A stretch of DNA of 64,000 bases, taken from positions 6,632,561 to 6,696,560 of the forward strand of contig NC_079418.1 of the NCBI RefSeq assembly GCF_026213295.1, in the 5' to 3' direction. Position numbers and translations under genes: made by a program. The notes under the pieces were generated by a model, which saw only the letters and a list, made by a program, of their open reading frames with translations, was not told the DNA's origin and ran no database searches. Below are positions 57,550 to 64,000 of this stretch, one piece after another; the stretch's first letter is position 1; every line of letters starts with the position of its first letter. Source of the stretch: Gadus chalcogrammus. Taxonomy: Eukaryota > Chordata > Actinopteri > Gadiformes > Gadidae.

Positions 57550-59994
57550 TTAGTTCAACAAGTCAGTAAAATATCGCTAAACTGTTAAAGTTCTGTAAAA
57601 ACTGTACAAAATAAATAAATACTAATATCACTACTTGATACAAATGTTAGCCAGATTATCAGGTGTTGACTCCTCCCTATTGGTTAAATCGTACAGAATA
57701 ATATTTTATTAAGTAAGGGATAGGGGTCTTTTACTAAAATATGTCCTACTAGGGTACTTTTAACCTCTAAAAGCCTGTCTAAATATCACAAAGTACTTTT
57801 TTATTTGTTTCCGACATGAACAGTCAGGACGGTAAAATCACGATGCCCACACGATACAAACTGTAAAAAAAAGCTGTCACTTTTATTTAGCATGTTTACA
57901 CAAAACTCATCACTTCATAGCCTTTAGTCTTTAAATCATCTTCATCCCTTAAAGTGTTACCGTCGATTCAAAGCCGTCTACGGGCGAGGGGGCTCTCCGA
58001 TGCCTCGCCAACGTTTCATTTTTATCCGGCGCTAGAGTCCTAAGCGTACGATGTCCGTGTGAGCAGCAGATTCAACGGTACAGAAAAAAAAAACAGGGCA
58101 ACAAATGGAAACGCAGAGCAACTGATGGCGGCGTCCCAACTGACGTTTTCTGAGTCATCTCGTATAATTGTGTGTTTATTTTTGTTACACAACACAAAGT
58201 TTCCCGTTTTCACGGCGCCGGGACAATAAAGATGGCCGCCGAAAAAGAAAAAAAAAAGAAATTATTATTAAATTATATTAACAATAAAAAGATTCCTTGC
58301 TACCCTCATTTATGGCACTTGGATCGTCACCGGCAAGCAAACAGGCTAGATCTCAAGCAGGTAAAAGAACGAACCAAACAACCCTCAAAGAAAAACTGAA
58401 ATTTGTCGAAAAGATCGGTTTCTCGCCGCCCAGGGATTTTCCGAAGGGAAAAACTAAAGAAGATGGTGGAACAAGAGCAACAGAAGAGCGAGGACGGCCC
58501 AGGTTTATGTTATTGTGCCAGTGGGCCCTCCTCTGAGTGGCATAACGGAAGCTAACCGAGGTAGCCTCAAACAAATTCTCCCGCCGAACTTTAAACTTTC
58601 GCCTCTTCTCCACAAAGGGGGTGCTTTGACAGGGGGTATGGTCCACGACACTAACCGTGATGCATGCTGGGATACGGTCCAAGCCAGTCCGGTACCCACC
58701 CCCCTCCCACATTCCTTGCCCGCCTGGATAAGGGGGGTTGGAAGGGCGGGGTAGTGATTGCCGTGACGACGAAGCGGTGTGTTTGAACGTCGGTCGAGCA
58801 GGGAAGGAAGCGTAGAGCAGCAGGCGAGTGACCCCTCCGCTAAACCCTATTTATTTAACTGCCATTAAAGTGCCTTTGAGCAAGGCACTAAGAAGTTTAA
58901 ACCACCAACCCTCAACCAAACCTCACAACTTCCCAGCATCCGGACCCCCCCCACCCCCCACGCCCTTGCAGATTTGTGAACAAAGTTTTATTTTATTTTA
59001 TATTAATGATTATTATGATGACATAATTTGTGTCTGGGGTTTTCGAGTCTTCGCTCATCTTCTCAAGTTCACCTTTGACCTGTCCCCCATGGGGTCTCAG
59101 ATGTCCCTCCCTCCCACCCCCTGGGGGGGTCTGTGTGATTGGAGGAGGGACCCGTGAGACCCAATGGAGGACAGGTCAAAGGTGAACTTGCGAAGATGAG
59201 CAAAGACTCGAAAACCCCCGAACTAGCGTTTCTAATCGTTTGTTCCGATAAAAAAAGAAAATGTGACAGAAGAAAACCCAAATAAAGACACAAAATATGT
59301 CATCGTAATAATCATTAATGCTAAATAAAATAAAACTTTGTTCACAAATCTGCAAAGGGGGGTTCCGGATGCTGGGATGTTATCCGAAGACCCTATATCG
59401 GAGCGGTGGTGGGTTTGAGTCCCTGGTGCGGGTGTTTCACTTGGATCTCGCTCGCCCAGATCCGTCTATTCGTAAACGAGGGTCCAGGGGAGGGGGGCTT
59501 GCCTTGTACCAGCACACACTACGTCTGGCTCGCCAAGAGAGAGGCTGAGAGAGAGATAGAGAGCGACAGTGAGAGAGAGAGTGAGAGAGAGGGAGTGAGT
59601 GAGAGAGAGCGAGAGGGGGGGGGGGGGGTGAGAGAGAGAGGGTCCCCTCAGCGTACACAATACTGTTGTGTTCTTGGGTTTCGTTTTATTGAGAATCGTC
59701 GTCACAGGAAGACATGGAAATAAAACGTGTTTTTCGAAATAGGACACAATGTGCGGCAAGAACAAAACAATAAATCGTATGCATAAAAAAAAAAAATATC
59801 GGACAAAGGAAACATTCTGAAAATGTCTAAGTGCACTTACACCGCTCTGACTTAAGTCTCTCCGCGGACCGGTCCAAATAGAGAGGGGGGGGGGTGGGGT
59901 CGACGTTGTTAGTTAAAATGGTGCGTTCCACATGCTATAGTAGGAGAGGCTTGGGTGGGTCGGGGGGTGGGGGGGGTACAGGAAAACCAAAACA
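57550..59994. other. Intergenic stretch between cnga3 and ube3a
   Basis: Apart from the inverted repeat at 58925-59375 and a GA/G-run tract at 59540-59640, I recognise nothing here. Open frames at 58172-58750 have no recognisable motif and no supported splice structure. Confidence 0.6.
58925..59375. repeat. Large imperfect inverted repeat
   Basis: The left arm (about 58925-59100: cttcccagcatccgga ... gcagatttgtgaacaaagtt ... tcacctttgacctgtccccc) is repeated in reverse complement at about 59150-59375. The spacer of about 50 bp holds C-run and G-run blocks. Non-coding, between cnga3 and ube3a. Confidence 0.88.
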
Positions 59995-60000
59995 TTTATT
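59995..60000 (-). terminator. Candidate polyadenylation signal of ube3a
   Basis: AATAAA on the minus strand about 810 bp past the stop. A second one lies at 59685-59690. The stretch between is non-coding and fits a 3' UTR. Confidence 0.45.
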
Positions 60001-60810
60001 TCGGACTGATCTTTGTACAAAGCGAGGAAAGACCTACGAAGTCGGATTGTTTGGTCGTTGTCGTTTTTCTTTTCGTTTTTCAGACTTCGGCCGCTTTTTA
60101 TCGGTCGGGATTTAGCTCAATTTTCCGTCATTGACCGGTTTTCCATTTCCGATGCGTTGTCCGCAGTCTGCACCATTTCCATGCCGACCGTGCCGAACAC
60201 ATACACCACACCCCCGGGGTTGGGGATTAAAGGTCACCATGAAGGAAAACAAAATAATGAAAAAAATGCGAAAAACCCGATATCTTTTTTCCAAATAAAT
60301 ACTACGAAAAAAAAGTGAAATCCTCTGTGGACGTAGAAAAAAAATGAAAGGAAAAAAGAAGGGGGGTAAGCCTGGGTTGTTTTTTTGGGAGGGCCGTGGT
60401 TGCCATGGTTGCCGTAGCACATTCAAGTAAGTATGTATGTGATGGGGGGTTCACATCGGAGGGGGGGGACGGGGGCGTGGCTTAGGGAATTGGGCGGGGC
60501 TAGTAGTTGAAGTAGTAATAATCGTTGTAGCAGTAGTAGCAACGACTAGCGGGACTACTGGGTTTGTTGAGCCGTGGTTGGCCAGCCACATGGCCCTGCC
60601 CCCCCATAGCCCCCCCACCCTGACAGCGCACGGTTCTGTGGTTAAATCCCCTTTTTCATGTCCTCGTTTCATATTTTTTTGTGGTTTTTTGTGTGTTTTT
60701 ATCGGCGGTCAGGACTGCGGTGTGTGTGATGAGGTGGGGGGTGGAGATGGGCGGGGTCACAGGGTTTGAGGGCTGGGTAACGTTGGGGATGGGGGTCGGG
60801 GCAGGGCCTC

Positions 60811-63624
<2,814 letters not shown>

Positions 63625-63896
63625 CTGGGAGACAGACAGACAAGATTCACTTTTACATCCTTCTCCTTGTGCAGCCATTTTATGTTGTTTACATAGTAGA
63701 CCTACTGTCGTATCTAGAAAGAAAGTCATTTTATGCCAAACTATTCTGCTTCTTCAAATTTCAAGCTCCCAAAAATAAATAAATATATTAAACTGTTCTT
63801 GGCAAGAATTATTCCTTCTACTGTTGCAGGAGGAGAGACAGAGAGCAAGACAGAGAGAGAGAGTGCAAGCGAGAGTCAGACAGAGACACAGACACA

Positions 63897-63931
<35 letters not shown>

Positions 63932-64000
63932 CAGCCATGTTGATATGCAGCTGTTCTTTGAACCATTAGCATCTTCCTCAAGGCTAATGGCGCGTTTCCA

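Noticed and set aside
58172..58754. Overlapping open frames on both strands
   Set aside because: No recognisable domain, low-complexity Lys/Pro content and no splice support.

Overview
The window is nuclear DNA from a ray-finned fish. Three vertebrate genes are broken into short exons with consensus GT/AG splice sites. The interspersed repeats are of teleost type: tRNA-headed SINEs, hAT and other MITEs, DIRS, Gypsy and CACTA-like elements. Long perfect CA/GT, CT, TCTA and GAGT tracts are unusually dense. That density is reminiscent of gadiform (cod-like) genomes, but the species is a guess.

Layout. (1) 1-17.4 kb, minus strand: the first ten coding exons of tmem131, with the start codon at 17377. 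All exon lengths and splice phases fit together, and the gene runs off the left edge. Its introns hold microsatellites, a (CAG)26 tract, two minisatellites, SINEs and MITEs. (2) 17.6-33.7 kb: a four-level nest of transposable elements. A minus-strand Gypsy element with an internal deletion was hit by a solo LTR (5-bp target duplication 'tcttc'). The solo LTR was hit by a hAT element (8-bp target duplication 'ctcgttgc'). The hAT was hit by a CACTA-like element, which carries a nine-exon SAMD3-like gene and a decayed DDE transposase. The left edge of the nest, about 3.59 kb, is present twice in almost identical tandem copies. (3) 33.7-40.3 kb: gene-free, dominated by microsatellites, including a 1.1-kb tandem duplication at 37.8-40.0 kb. 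(4) 40.3-56.5 kb, plus strand: a complete nine-exon cone-type cyclic-nucleotide-gated channel alpha gene, cnga3-like, 1977 nt of coding sequence (658 aa). Its introns carry a decayed CXC-domain gene, a Myb/SANT-type transposon fragment, a hAT-like element containing a DIRS retrotransposon, and a tandem array surrounding a copied piece of the channel's own pore exon. (5) 56.5-64 kb: the channel 3' end, a gene-poor stretch with a large inverted repeat, then on the minus strand the last five coding exons of ube3a, which runs off the right edge.

The host genes are not an operon. tmem131 (collagen and secretory cargo handling), cnga3 (cone phototransduction) and ube3a (HECT ubiquitin ligase) are simply neighbours. 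The tmem131-cnga3 head-to-head order matches the mammalian chromosome 2 arrangement, except that VWA3B is missing between them. The cnga3-ube3a junction is not the mammalian order.

Most promising for follow-up: the nested, partly duplicated CACTA-like element carrying a host-like SAMD3-type gene; two intronic copies of exon pieces (tmem131 exon 7 and the cnga3 pore exon); four tandem copies of the last cnga3 codons beyond its stop; and an intron splitting the C-linker from the cyclic-nucleotide-binding domain of cnga3.
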